A program made the position numbers and the translations under genes. A stretch of DNA of 64,000 nucleotides, taken from NCBI RefSeq assembly GCF_018991925.1, contig NW_024737042.1, positions 15,759,273 through 15,823,272 of the forward strand. Direction: 5' to 3'. This DNA comes from Homarus americanus (Eukaryota; Arthropoda; Malacostraca; Decapoda; Nephropidae). The notes under the pieces are model-generated. The model saw nothing but the letters and a program-made list of their open reading frames with translations. It did no database searches and was not told the origin of the DNA. Numbering within the stretch: the stretch's first letter is position 1; every line of letters starts with the position of its first letter. Below, in pieces: positions 1 through 9,928 of this stretch.

Positions 1-74
<74 letters not shown>
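1..74. repeat. (AT)n microsatellite
   Basis: Uninterrupted AT dinucleotides begin at the window edge, so the true length is unknown. The 200 bases that follow are AT-rich with no recognisable gene. Confidence 0.98.
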
Positions 75-78
<4 letters not shown>

Positions 79-279
79 GAGGGGCTCTTCATCTTATCTC
101 TATTGTTGATATTCCTGTACTGTTGTTTCTCATGCTACGTTATATTTCTCAGAGTTGTTTATGATTGGGGATATATTTCTCATTCATCATGGTTCTCTTG
201 AGAGGTAATATGAGAAATCCTCCAAAGGTTTTTTCATCTCTTTTCTCCCGCGACAATATTTTCATCAGTTATTACAGAA

Positions 280-280
<1 letters not shown>

Positions 281-366
<86 letters not shown>

Positions 367-433
367 CAGGAACTGTGGAATTTCCCCCTTCTCTCTCTTT
401 CTTACTTTTTCTCACACACAGAAGCACACAGTA

Positions 434-512
<79 letters not shown>
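281..512. repeat. Two (CT)n microsatellites with a short spacer
   Basis: CT tracts at 281-363 (one TTT interruption near 300) and 436-512 flank a 72-base pyrimidine-rich spacer. The open frames through here encode only Ser-Leu dipeptides and are repeat artefacts. Confidence 0.97.
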
Positions 513-517
<5 letters not shown>

Positions 518-772
518 TGTCTCATTCGCTAACTCTCCCTGTCTCTCTCCCCTTTGCTATTTTCTTCTCGCTGTTGATTGTCAAGGAAACCAAACAATCT
601 AGTCCCTCACTGTCACTCCAATACACCTCGCAGATTAATCCCATTCAACACCGACACATCCATATCACTCCCATTGAACAGTGTGATATTGAATCTCTTT
701 CCTGCCCGCACACTACACCACCTCCCCTTGACAATGTAGAGATGGGGTTAGGTACAGTCTTTATTGCCTACC

Positions 773-847
773 TCCCTGTCTGTCTGTCTGTCTGTATGTC
801 TGTCTGTCTGTCTCTCTCTCTTTCTTCTCTCTCTCTCTCTCTCTCTC
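773..847. repeat. (CTGT)n/(CT)n compound microsatellite
   Basis: TGTC tetranucleotides pass into CT dinucleotides with small interruptions. Confidence 0.93.
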
Positions 848-1365
848 ATCTTGCAAGAACTCTTCCACATACCACCTGTACCTGAAGCTCTTGGACAGGT
901 AAAGACTAATTAATGGGTTTTTATGTGTTTTTGTTTTGTTCTGTATTGTGAATTATGATTGGTAGAAATAGATGGTGAGTTTAATTTTCCTGTTTTGATT
1001 GGTAGGATTTTTCTTTTTCTTTTTTTACGATAGATTAACCTGAAGTTTATTGTATTGGGGAATTTGTTTCTGTAGTGAAGATATTTTACGATAGATTTAT
1101 TCGAAAAAAAGGAGAATAAATTTGAGTCTTTACATGGTGGAGGATATCATGTTTTATTGATATTTTAGAAATTAACAACCAGGTTCCATACCATAATTAA
1201 CCCAAACACTAACGATATCTTAACAACTTAAATGGGTAAATCTATTCAGCCAAACAAGACTCCTTACACGAGAGGATTAAGTCATTGTGTTGGCGGTGTT
1301 AAGGCTATTGGGATAAGGCTCCTTGGTGTGTTGTGTGTAGTGGAGAAGGTGTGTGAAGCTTGACA
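848..1365. other. AT-rich sequence, no gene seen
   Basis: The stretch is AT-rich with frequent stops in all frames. It contains two copies of a short motif, ATTTTACGATAGATT-like, near 1023 and 1081. No coding, RNA or transposon signature was recognised. Confidence 0.6.
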
Positions 1366-1735
1366 GGTGTAGAGGGCGTGTAGAGAAGGTGTAGAGAGCC
1401 TGTAGAGGGCGTGTAGAGGTGAACTGGGCGTGTAGAGAAGGTGTAGAGAGCCTGTAGAGGGCGTGTAGAGGTGAACTGGGCAAGAAGAGAAGGTGTAGAG
1501 GGCGTGTAGAGGGCGTGTAGAGGTGAACTGGGCGTGTAGAGAAGGTGTAGAGGGCGTGTAGAGGTGAACTGGGCGTGTAGAGAAGGTGCAGAGAGCCTGT
1601 AGAGGTGAACTGGGCGTGTAGAGAAGGTGTAGAGAGCCTGTAGAGGTAAACTGGGCGTGTAGAGAAGGTGTAGAGAGCCTGTAGAGGTGAACTGGGCGTG
1701 AAGAGAAGGTGTAGAGAGCCTGTTGAGGGCGTGTA
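1366..1735. repeat. Minisatellite, ~41-bp unit with 10-11-bp subrepeats
   Basis: Units read GAACTGGGCGTGTAGAGAAG followed by GTGTAGAGAGCCTGTAGAGGT. Shorter GTGTAGAGGGC subrepeats are interspersed. On the minus strand all three frames stay open for 68-189 codons, because the unit contains no minus-strand stop. The frames lack a composition or start context pointing to a gene, so this is annotated as an array rather than a coding region. Confidence 0.93.
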
Positions 1736-1823
1736 GAAGTGGTGTGGAACAGATATAGAAGCACCAATGAGTTAGCAGTTGAACCACCAACCCCAACAGG
1801 TGTACAAGAGAATCTCTCACCTA

Positions 1824-1848
1824 ACCTGACCTGACCTGACCTGACCTG
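1824..1848. repeat. (CCTGA)n short array
   Basis: Five tandem CCTGA pentamers (a TCAGG variant of the TTAGG motif) lie just beyond the minisatellite. Confidence 0.85.
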
Positions 1849-2042
1849 CACAGAAACCTGGTTATCATTTCGTTGTGTTAATCTTCAGCTTCCAGTGTAG
1901 TTATCCCTTCACTATATCAGCACTACCAATGAATACATGGTAGTAATGGATATCGGGATGGGTGTGTGTATGTAAGTATATATGTAAATATTCTTATTCG
2001 GGTTTATATATGAGGTTGTGTCAGCTTGTGAATGTTTGTTTG

Positions 2043-2054
2043 CTACTACTACTT

Positions 2055-2094
<40 letters not shown>
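2043..2094. repeat. (ACT)n microsatellite at 3' end of RLE retrotransposon copy A
   Basis: A run of ACT triplets is directly joined to the poly(T) that forms the minus-strand poly(A) tail of copy A. Equivalent ACT tracts sit at the 3' end of copies B, C and D. Confidence 0.95.
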
Positions 2095-2096
<2 letters not shown>

Positions 2097-2214
2097 TTTT
2101 TTTTTTTTTTTAACGTGGCCTCCAGCCACCCCCAATAGCCACACCTTCGCCACCATTTATTTACCTTAATATTAAATATCGTAATACATAAGAAGCTATC
2201 CTATCTGTGTTAAA

Positions 2215-3000
2215 TTAGTTGAGCCGCAGGTCTATGCGGCATTCAGTGACTGTAGCCTCATAGTCAATATCTGCAGCAGTTGTCGGAGTAGGGGCAGAAG
2301 CTCTCGTTCCCCTGAGGCAGAGCAAAGCCGACCGAAGGAGAGAGAAAGACAGTCGACATGTCATCCAGGCTGTAACATAACTTCGGGGCTGCTGCTTCTG
2401 TTCGGAGATCAACTCCGTGAGTCTGGCGTAGAAACATCTTGCACTTGGGCCCATCCCACCAGAGGTTGTGAACACTAGATGAGTGAAGCTGCCTTGATCA
2501 ACGTTTTGAATTCTCTCCCCATATGCCCTTCTCTTGTCGTTCTCGTTCCTCCTATGTGCAGCATCGAGAGCTAGGTTACGGTGACATGCGGCCATGGGAT
2601 GAAAAATCCTGATGTCGAAGAAAGCTCGCTGTCCCCGCCTCCAGAATCCTCGAGCGCTGACGTCCACGTGGGCTTCGTTAGATGTGTTTGAAGTCCTGTG
2701 TTGGAAGATCTCGCCATCCAATGGAAGGAGGGTCGGTTCTACCATGACGTCCCCGCACTTTTCCTTCAACATATTTGCTGTGAGATCCCTTACCTCGTCA
2801 TGCCTCATGCATATGAAGCCCCCCTTCTTGCAGTCCATGGCGTGATCGCCATCATAGGAAGAGCCACACACGCATTGGAAGGGCAAACCTTCTACTGGCC
2901 AACCGTACCTTAGAGCAATGGCATCTGTAAATTCTTGTTTATTTAGACTGAAACCATTTGCCCTTATCGGTAACGTAGTTAACCAGTTCGAGGCGCCCAC
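2215..3000 (-). pseudogene. RLE retrotransposon polyprotein, C-terminal part (zinc knuckle + restriction-like endonuclease), copy A
   Basis: A 261-codon segment. Near residues 43-57 is a zinc-knuckle-like motif (CVCG...DHAMDC). RHDEVRD follows near 67, then HVDVSARGFW..GQRAFFDIR near 112-132. I read this as the PD-(D/E)XK-type RLE core that nicks the target for target-primed reverse transcription. The frame is open to its natural stop at 2215. The assignment rests on motif order and on four copies sharing it; no structure-based test was possible. Confidence 0.8.
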
Positions 3001-3784
3001 CTCCTGCGCTATAGCTACTTTTTTTTTTCAAATTTTCTGGAACCTGCAGCGACAGTTGATGCAGCTTTTCATTTTGGCAGTGCTGTCGATCTGTCGTAAT
3101 GGACCTACGAATCTTATTTACTTCGCTGGTATCCACTTCCCCTGTTGCATTCTGGGCTATTATGTGGTCCGTGAGGGCTGCCGTGAGCTTAAGTGAATTT
3201 TGATGTTCAGTGGCAGCAATCTCCTCTGGATTAGTTAGTCCCATCCCTCCCAGTCTTGGTGGAAGTGCAAGAAGTGCTCTTTCTGCTGGGGTTAAGTCAG
3301 GGTGTTTCACTAGTTTGGGAATGAACTTGACACTGATAGCTTCTTCCAGAGGGTGGAGGAGGGGTCCGATCTCAGGGATGGTACGCATCAGGTAGTTCCA
3401 GCGATGCTTGACTCCATGGGTGAATGCTGCAAAGGCCGCATGTGGCTCTGTGTTAGCAATCTCAGACAGAGCTTGGATTTCACTAACCCACTCATTCACC
3501 TTTCCCGCCACGTACTCGGTCTTGAAGTCCGTAGTGCCAATTACTGCGCCTAGATGTCTTTGGCCGTCCTTAGTTATTTTGACCTCACTTCCGCCAAAAA
3601 CCTCCAATGCCCGTTCATAATGTTCTGGCTTCACGATGAGGAAGGACTTGCTGGCGTTTGGGTGGTACCCTATTTGTGGACCTCGCGATGTTACCAAGTC
3701 CCACCACTTTTTGATGCACTCCACTTTTCCTGCTCCTGTAAGGTCATCAGCATATGCCACTTGTTTGACCCCTGTTTGTTTCAA
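2939..3784 (-). pseudogene. RLE retrotransposon polyprotein, middle part (YADD box, thumb), copy A
   Basis: A 281-codon segment that continues the reverse transcriptase after the frameshift. The catalytic AYADD lies at residues 10-14, followed by the thumb/linker with PPRLGGMGLTNPEE near residue 180, a motif common in RLE LINEs. It ends in a frame that diverges after an A10 homopolymer (plus-strand T-run 3018-3027). In copy D the equivalent run has nine A and the frame continues into the zinc knuckle. The segment is almost identical to 7208-7900 of copy C, so the two copies are recent relatives. Confidence 0.8.
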
Positions 3785-5354
3785 ATTTTATTTCTTGTTG
3801 GAGCACTGATAGGCCAATTGCATACATTGCCATTGCAACGGGGTCCCCCTGTGTTGTTCCCTCGGTCGACTGTAGGATGGTATCACCTCGTAGAGCCTTG
3901 TTGTTTACTAGGTAGAGGTCTGAAGGATTCCTATACGAATTTTCAACATACATCGCAAAGCTAGGACACTTGATCTTGATGTTGTGCAGTGCAGCCTTGC
4001 GGTTAAGTATGTTGAATGCGTTTGAAGCATCCACCAGGAGAACGGCCTCACAATCACGCTGCTCAAATATCAATCTCATGGCGTGAATGGCCGCCTCCCC
4101 ACCAGCCTGGTGGCCAGCACACACTTGTAGGTTCCCTGCTGCTGCCCTGACATCATCCTTTACCACCTCCATTATGCACTTTCCGATGATCCGCCTCAGC
4201 ACTTCCCCCACCCCTATAGGTCTACATCCTGGTTTCTTTTCCAGAGGAATAAGGCGGCAGGCCGTCAGGGCCTGGAGGTGATGGCAGCAAGAGGATGCAA
4301 GCTTTCTTGCAAGGGCGGCAATGGCAGTGCAGAGATCGCTTGCTACAGGGCCAAACTTGTTTGTGCTGAGGATGACTCTCCAACCGTTTGCATCCAGACC
4401 TGAAGGGCCGGCTCCTCCTCGAGTCTTCAGTGCCTTTTTCCACACCATCTCTCCTGTTATTTTCTCGAACAGGACAGCATTTGGTGGGATATAGTCACCC
4501 TGGAACCTGATGCCTTCATCTTCGCTTGCAGGGGGATGTTTCTCTTTCAATAGTTTTAATGTCTCTCTGTTTATTGGCATCACCCCACCGGAGGATTCCT
4601 CTGTGAGAGATCTTACCGCAAGAGACACTTTTCCCACACGCATTTTGTTTCCAAATTTTCTTGCCACGTCATCGGTGTTTTGCTTTCCGTCACCCGTAAT
4701 TTTTAGTCTCTCCTGCAGTGTTCTTGCTTCACATAGGAGATCATCTAGGGCCCCAGTCTGCCACATTGTCAATCTTCTCTTCATTGCTGCCACATTTTCT
4801 TTGTGCTTAGCCTTTGTGTGTGTCCTCTGACAAAATAGATGTGGTATTATTGCCAGTATTTGAAGAGCTAGGGGGGCGAGGAAGCGGTCCTGAGTGTAAT
4901 CAGTCATGAAGCGAATCATCTCCCGAATCATTTCTTTGGTGGCCACACACTTGGGTGGTTCAAATAAGTTAGCGGGCGACCACTTGACAATTTCTGAGTA
5001 AGCTTCTTTGACCCATATGTCTGCATTTTCCATCGACATGCCATTCCACTGAGGTGGCTGTCTCTCATTCTCCTCGTGGACACCTGCTTCTAAGGGAGCA
5101 GCATTTGTTAGTACTACATTTTCGGGTTGAGTAGACTCACTGCTATCTTTTCGGATATCATCGGGTAGTTGGGTCCCGGCGATATCCACTGTGGCCACCT
5201 GTGTCGGCTCCCTACGACGTGGGTTCCGACACTGGTCTCGCTTCTTGCAATCCACACATGGTCGGTTGTTTCTCGCACAAACACAATTTGTGCAGTTTTG
5301 GTTCGGGTTAGCACAGACGCAGCAATGACTGTTGCCAGGCATAGTGAACAGCAC
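3747..5354 (-). pseudogene. RLE retrotransposon polyprotein, N-terminal part (Cys cluster + reverse transcriptase), copy A
   Basis: A 535-codon open frame. Residues 11-42 are a dense Cys cluster (CxC and CxxC pairs, including CARNNRPC), reminiscent of a CXC-type motif and probably a nucleic-acid-binding finger. Reverse transcriptase follows. A GPSGLDANGW motif lies near residue 318, RPIGVGEVLRRIIGK near 376, the first catalytic Asp in LLVDASNAFN near 444, and TTQGDPVAMAMYA near 500. The frame ends just before the YADD box because one base has been gained near 3775-3781; copy D lacks this shift and reads straight through. Two ATGs (5354 and 5342) could start the protein; the second gives a product beginning MPGNSH. 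In this state the enzyme cannot be made as one chain. Confidence 0.82.
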
Positions 5355-5600
5355 CTTGCACGACAGTTACGTCCGCTTCCGAACATCTGATTTAGTCCCA
5401 GGCACAAGATAATACTGGTTCTTATGAGGGAAGGGCGGAGAGGTGACAGGCTGGACTGCTGTGTCCAGGTAGTAGGGGCATACGTGCGCGCGTGGGTGTG
5501 TAGGCTACCCCCCCTAATAGCAACCATCCATACATCAGAATGATACACTATGGACAAGAGTTTGTCACACCAAGCACTTGTTTATATATCCTTGGCACAA

Positions 5601-5611
5601 ACTACTACTAC
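5601..5611. repeat. (ACT)n tract between copies A and B
   Basis: A short ACT run joins the 5' end of copy A to the poly(T) of copy B. Confidence 0.85.
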
Positions 5612-6347
5612 TTTTTTTTTTTTTTAAACGTGGCCTCCAGCCTCCCCCAATAGCCACACCTTCGCCACCATTTATTTACCTTAATATTAAATATCCTAAT
5701 ACATAAGAAGCTATCCTATCTGTGTTAAATTAGTTGAGCCTCGTAGTCGATATCTGCAGCAGTTGTCGGAATTGGGGCAGAAGCTCTCGTTCCCCTGAGG
5801 CAGAGCAAAGCCGACCGAAGGAGAGAGAAAGACAGTCGACATCTCATCCAGGCTGTAACGAAACTTCTGGGCTGCTGCTTCTGTTCGGAGATCACCTCCG
5901 CAAGTCTGGCGTAGAAACATGTTGCACTTGGTCCCATCCCACCAGAAGATGTGAACACGAGAGGAGTGAAGCTGCCTTGGTCAACGTTTTGGATTCTCTC
6001 CCCATATGCCCTGATCTTGTCGTTCTCGTTCCTCCTATGTGCAGCATCGAGAGCTAGGTTACGGTGACATGCGGCCATGGGATGAAAAATCCTAATGTCG
6101 AAGAAAGCTCGCTGTCCTCGCGTCCAGAATCCTCGAGCACTGACGTCAACACGGGCCTCGTTAGATGTGTTTGAAGTCCTATGTTGGAGGATCTCACTAT
6201 CCAATGGAAGGAGGGTCGGTTCTACCATGACATCCCGGCAGATATCCTTCAACATATTTGCTGTAAGGTCCCTTACTTCATCATGCCTCATGCATATGAA
6301 GCCCCCTTTCTTGCACACCATGGCGTGACCGCCGTCATAGGAAGAGC
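5612..6347 (-). mobile_element. RLE-type non-LTR retrotransposon, copy B (5'-truncated)
   Basis: A 736-bp copy of the A family starting with poly(A) (plus T-run 5612-5625) and the conserved 3' UTR. Homology stops at 6347, inside the zinc-knuckle region, and an ACT tract begins at once. An open frame at 5725-6321 (198 codons) holds the endonuclease core (RVDVSARGFW, RAFFDIR). A deletion has removed the normal C-terminal codons, so the frame ends in a different tail. This is a classic 5'-truncated LINE insertion. Confidence 0.85.
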
Positions 6348-6365
6348 TACTACTACTACTACTAC
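6348..6365. repeat. (ACT)n tract between copies B and C
   Basis: ACT triplets join the truncated 5' end of copy B directly to the poly(T) of copy C. Confidence 0.9.
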
Positions 6366-6480
6366 TTTTTTTTTTTTAACGTGGCCTCCAGCCTCCCCCA
6401 ATAGCCACACCTTCGCCACCATTTATTTACCTTAATATTAAATATCCTAATACATAAGAAGCTATCCTATCTGTGTTAAA

Positions 6481-7266
6481 TTAGTTGAGCCGCAGATCTA
6501 TGCAGCATTCAGTGACAGTCGCCTCATAGTCAATATCTGCAGCAGTTGTCTGAGTAGGGGCAGAAGCTCTCGTTCCCCTGAGGCAGAGCAAAGCCGACCG
6601 AAGGAGAGAGAAAGGCAGTCGACATCTCATCCAGGCTGTAACATAACTTCGGGGCTGCTGCTTCTGTTCGGAGATCAACTCCGCGAGTCTGGCGTAGAAA
6701 CATTTTGCACTTGGGCCCATCCCACCAGAGGTTGTGAACACTAGAGGAGTGAAGCTGCCTTGATCAACGTTTTGAATTCTCTCCCCATATGCCCTTCTCT
6801 TGTCGTTCTCGTTCCTCCTATGTGCAGCATCGAGAGCTAGGTTACGGTGACATGCGGCCATGGGATGAAAAATCCTGATGTTGAAGAAGGCTCGCTGTCC
6901 CCGCCTCCAGAATCCTCGAGCACTGACGTCCACGCGGGCTTCGTTCGATGTGTTTGAAGTCCTGTGTTGGAAGATCTCGCCATCCAATGGAAGGAGGGTC
7001 GGTTCTACCATGACGTCCCGGCAGATTTCCTTCAACATATTTGCTGTGAGATCCCTTGCCTCGTCATGCCTCATGCATATGAAGCCCCCTTTCTTGCACA
7101 CCATGGCGTGATCGACGTCATAGGAAGAGCCACACACGCATTGGGAGGGCAAACCTTCTACTGGCCAACCGTACCTTAGAGCAATGGCATCTGTATATTC
7201 TTGTTTATTAAGACTGAAACCTTTTGCCCTTATCGGTAACGTAGTTAACCAGTTCGAGGCGCCCAC
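6481..7266 (-). pseudogene. RLE endonuclease/zinc-knuckle segment, copy C
   Basis: A 261-codon frame homologous to 2215-3000. It keeps the CVCG...DHAMVC knuckle, RHDEARD and the ARVDVSARGFW...RAFFNIR core. In the core, one Asp of copy A (FFDIR) is Asn here (FFNIR), a change that would be expected to weaken the nuclease if that Asp is catalytic. The rest of the polyprotein is missing or out of frame. Confidence 0.78.
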
Positions 7267-7900
7267 CTCCTGCGCTATAGCTACTTTTTTTTTTCAAATT
7301 TTCTGGAACCTGCAGCGACAGTTGATGCAGCTTTTCATTTTGGCAGTGCTGTCGATCTGTCGTAATGGACCTACGAATCTTATTTACTTCGCTGGTATCC
7401 ACTTCCCCTGTTGCATTCTGGGCTATTATGTGGTCCGTGAGGGCTGCCGTGAGCTTAAGTGAATTTTGATGTTCAGTGGCAGCAATCTCCTCTGGATTAG
7501 TTAGTCCCATCCCTCCCAGTCTTGGTGGAAGTGCAAGAAGTGCTCTTTCTGCTGGGGTTAAGTCAGGGTGTTTCACTAGTTTGGGAATGAACTTGACACT
7601 GATAGCTTCTTCCAGAGGGTGGAGGAGGGGTCCGATCTCAGGGATGGTACGCATCAGGTAGTTCCAGCGATGCTTGACTCCATGGGTGAATGCTGCAAAG
7701 GCCGCATGTGGCTCTGTGTTAGCAATCTCAGACAGAGCTTGGATTTCACTAACCCACTTATTCACCTTTCCCGCCACGTACTCGGTCTTGAAGTCCGTAG
7801 TGCCAATTACTGCGCCTTGATGTCTTTGGCCGTCCTTAGTTATTTTGACCTCACTTCCGCCAAAAACCTTCAATGCCCGTTCATAATGTTCTGGCTTCAC
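7208..7900 (-). pseudogene. RLE retrotransposon RT thumb/linker segment, copy C
   Basis: A 230-codon frame nearly identical to the middle segment of copy A from its KPEHYERAL region onward. It includes PPRLGGMGLTNPEE and ends after the A10 run. The catalytic YADD lies upstream of the truncation point and is absent. Confidence 0.8.
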
Positions 7901-7951
7901 GATGAGGAAGGACTTGCTGGCGTTTGGGTGGTACCCTATTTGAGGACCTCG

Positions 7952-7991
7952 CTACTACTACTACTACAACTACTACTACTACTACTACTAC
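7952..7991. repeat. (ACT)n tract between copies C and D
   Basis: ACT triplets with one ACA interruption join the truncated 5' end of copy C to the poly(T) of copy D. Confidence 0.93.
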
Positions 7992-9026
7992 TTTTTTTTT
8001 TAAACGTGGCCTCCAGCCTCCCCCAATAGCCATACCTTCGCCGCCTTTTTATTACCTTAATATAAAGTATCCTAATACATAAGTAGCTATCCTAGCTGTG
8101 TTGAATTAGTTGATCCGTAGGTCTATGCTGCATTCAGTGACTGTAGCCTCATAGTCAATATCTGCAGCTGTTGTCGGCTTTGGGGCAGAAGCTCTCGTTC
8201 CCCTGAGGCAGAGCAAAGCCGACCGAAGGAGAGAGAAAGACAGTCGACATCTCATCCAGGCTGTAACATAACTTCTGGGCTGCTGCTTCTGTTCGGAGAT
8301 CAACTCCGCGAGTCTGGCATAGAAACATCTTGCACTTGGGCCCATCCCACCAGAGATTGTGAACACTAGAGGAGTGAAGCTGCCTTGATCAACGTTTTGA
8401 ATTATCTCCCCATATGCCCTTCTCTTGTCGTTCTCGTTCCTCCTATGTGCAGCATCGAGAGCTAGGTTACGGTGACATGCGGCCATGGGATCAAAAATCC
8501 TGATGTCGAAGAAAGCTCGCTGTCCCCGCGTCCAGAATCCTCGAGCACTGACGTCCACGCGGGCATCGTTAGATGTGTTTGAAGTCCTATGTTGAAAGAT
8601 CTCACCGTCCAAAGGAAGAAGGTTCGGTTCTACCATGACATCCCGGCAGATTTCCTTCAACATATTTGCTGTGAGGTCCCTTACTTCGTCATGCCTCATG
8701 CATATGAAGCCCCCTTTCTTGCACACCATGGCGTGATCGACGTCATAGGAAGAGCCACACACGCATTGGGAGGGCAAACCTTCTACTGGTCAACCGTACC
8801 TTAGAGCAATGACATCCGTAAATTCTTGTTTTTTGAGACTGAAACCATTTGCCCTTATCGGTAACGTAGTTAATCAGTTCGAGGCGCCCACCTCCTCCAC
8901 TAAAGCTACTTTTTTTTTCTTCAATTTCTCTGGTATTTGCAGCAATAGTTGCTGCAACTTATCACTTTGGCCGTGCTGTCGTTCTGTCGTAATGGACCTT
9001 CGAATCTTGTTTACTTCACTGGTATC
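7992..9026 (-). mobile_element. RLE-type non-LTR retrotransposon, copy D, 3' portion
   Basis: The 3' part of copy D runs from the poly(A) (plus T-run 7992-8001) to the LTR-element insertion at 9026. The endonuclease frame is open at 8106-8777 (223 codons, with CVCGSSYDVDHAMVC and the RAFFDIR core). Just upstream a Trp codon has become TGA. The homopolymer that is A10 in copies A and C is nine A here, which keeps the thumb and knuckle in one frame. Copy D resumes at 13159 after the LTR element. Confidence 0.85.
9022..9026. repeat. 5-bp target-site duplication, left (GTATC)
   Basis: GTATC directly precedes the 5' LTR (TG...). The same five bases follow the 3' LTR at 13154-13158. Joining the flanks at one copy restores continuity with copies A and C. 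Confidence 0.93.
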
Positions 9027-9348
9027 TGTATGTATATTATGTATGCTGGATTATGTATTATGTATATATTATGTATGTGCTCCATTTATATTTATTCAGC
9101 CTAGCTAGCAGCGTGTGGCAATGTTATTACCATATCCCACATGCTTAATTAATGTGCCTGGCGACGTATGGAAGCTGCTAATGTATCACTTGCCATACGT
9201 CGTCTATAGCAGTTGACAAGGAGCCTAGCTGAGGAGTGCTACCCCCCCTCTGTGTACATACTCTTATCCAGTAAACCGAACCTACAAAACTATACAGGTG
9301 TTTGTGTTCTCTCCTGTATATAGAACTTATTACCCAGAACACCTAACA
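9027..9348 (+). repeat. 5' LTR
   Basis: 322 bp, TGTATGTATATT...CACCTAACA. Compared with the 3' LTR it lacks two bases and has four extra around 9066-9095; the remaining ~250 bases look identical by eye. It contains a 10-bp inverted repeat (9162-9171/9193-9202). Confidence 0.93.
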
Positions 9349-9366
9349 TGGCGCAGTGCGTATTCT
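9349..9366 (+). promoter_or_regulatory. Primer-binding-site-like sequence
   Basis: TGGCGCAGTGCG begins at the base after the 5' LTR, as expected for the complement of a tRNA CCA end. I cannot name the primer tRNA from sequence alone. Confidence 0.65.
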
Positions 9367-9928
9367 TACTGGATAATTACGAGTGATTAGTGCAAGTTTG
9401 TGAAAGCCGGCTTATGGACTCCCGCCTTTGTGTCAACCCCGCGTCGTCCCTCGAAGAATTTCGCAACTTTGAGCAGTGTCAGTGACAGTGATTTTCTGTG
9501 AAGTGTTTAGTGCATTGTGTGTTTCGTGCCATTCATGTGTGACCTTGTTTTAAAGGATTTCCAAGGTATACGGCATGTTCTGGGCATTTGTGGGGAGTAG
9601 AGTTCAGTGCACCCTTCTCCGACCGCGTCCTGAGGGTAACTGGACTGACTGCAAGTCGCCACGCTCCTCGCTGTCCTCCCCCCCTCACAGCGCCGCCTCC
9701 ACCCCCCCCCTCACAGCTGGGGCGAGACGCTCTGCCCGCCCGACACACACACACACACACACATACATGTACTAACACTTGCTGACCGCGCGGCTCTCTT
9801 ATATATATTTTATATATATAACCTACTTATCTGTGTATTTAATTAATTTTTTGTGTCTGAAATCTTGTTGATACGACGGGCTGACCGGTCAACACTGATT
9901 TAAGACACAGTACACAGATGAAGTAGTT

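Larger units (their letters stand above)
2095..5600 (-). mobile_element. RLE-type non-LTR retrotransposon, copy A (nearly full length)
   Basis: This 3.5-kb minus-strand element ends in A17 (plus-strand T-run 2095-2111) followed by (AGT)n. Upstream its sequence stops at about 5600, where the next ACT tract begins. It encodes one polyprotein, now split by frameshifts: an N-terminal Cys cluster, reverse transcriptase, a CCHC-like zinc knuckle and a restriction-like endonuclease. That order is typical of RLE LINEs (R2/R4/NeSL/Hero group). A single-ORF layout without an apurinic endonuclease supports this grouping; I cannot assign the clade. The 3' UTR (2112-2214) contains a conserved segment repeated in copies B-D. 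The 5' UTR is probably 5355-5600. Confidence 0.85.
6366..7951 (-). mobile_element. RLE-type non-LTR retrotransposon, copy C (5'-truncated)
   Basis: A 1.59-kb copy with poly(A) (plus T-run 6366-6376), the 3' UTR, the RLE/zinc-knuckle frame at 6481-7266 (261 codons) and the thumb region at 7208-7900 (230 codons). Truncation at about 7951 falls just after the YADD region, so no catalytic reverse-transcriptase core remains. The two frames are separated by the same A10 homopolymer seen in copy A. Base differences from copy A are few across the thumb, pointing to a recent common source. Confidence 0.86.

Noticed and set aside
1282..1851. Three overlapping minus-strand frames (68-189 codons)
   Set aside because: 41-bp GTAGAG minisatellite lacking minus-strand stops; no coding signature.
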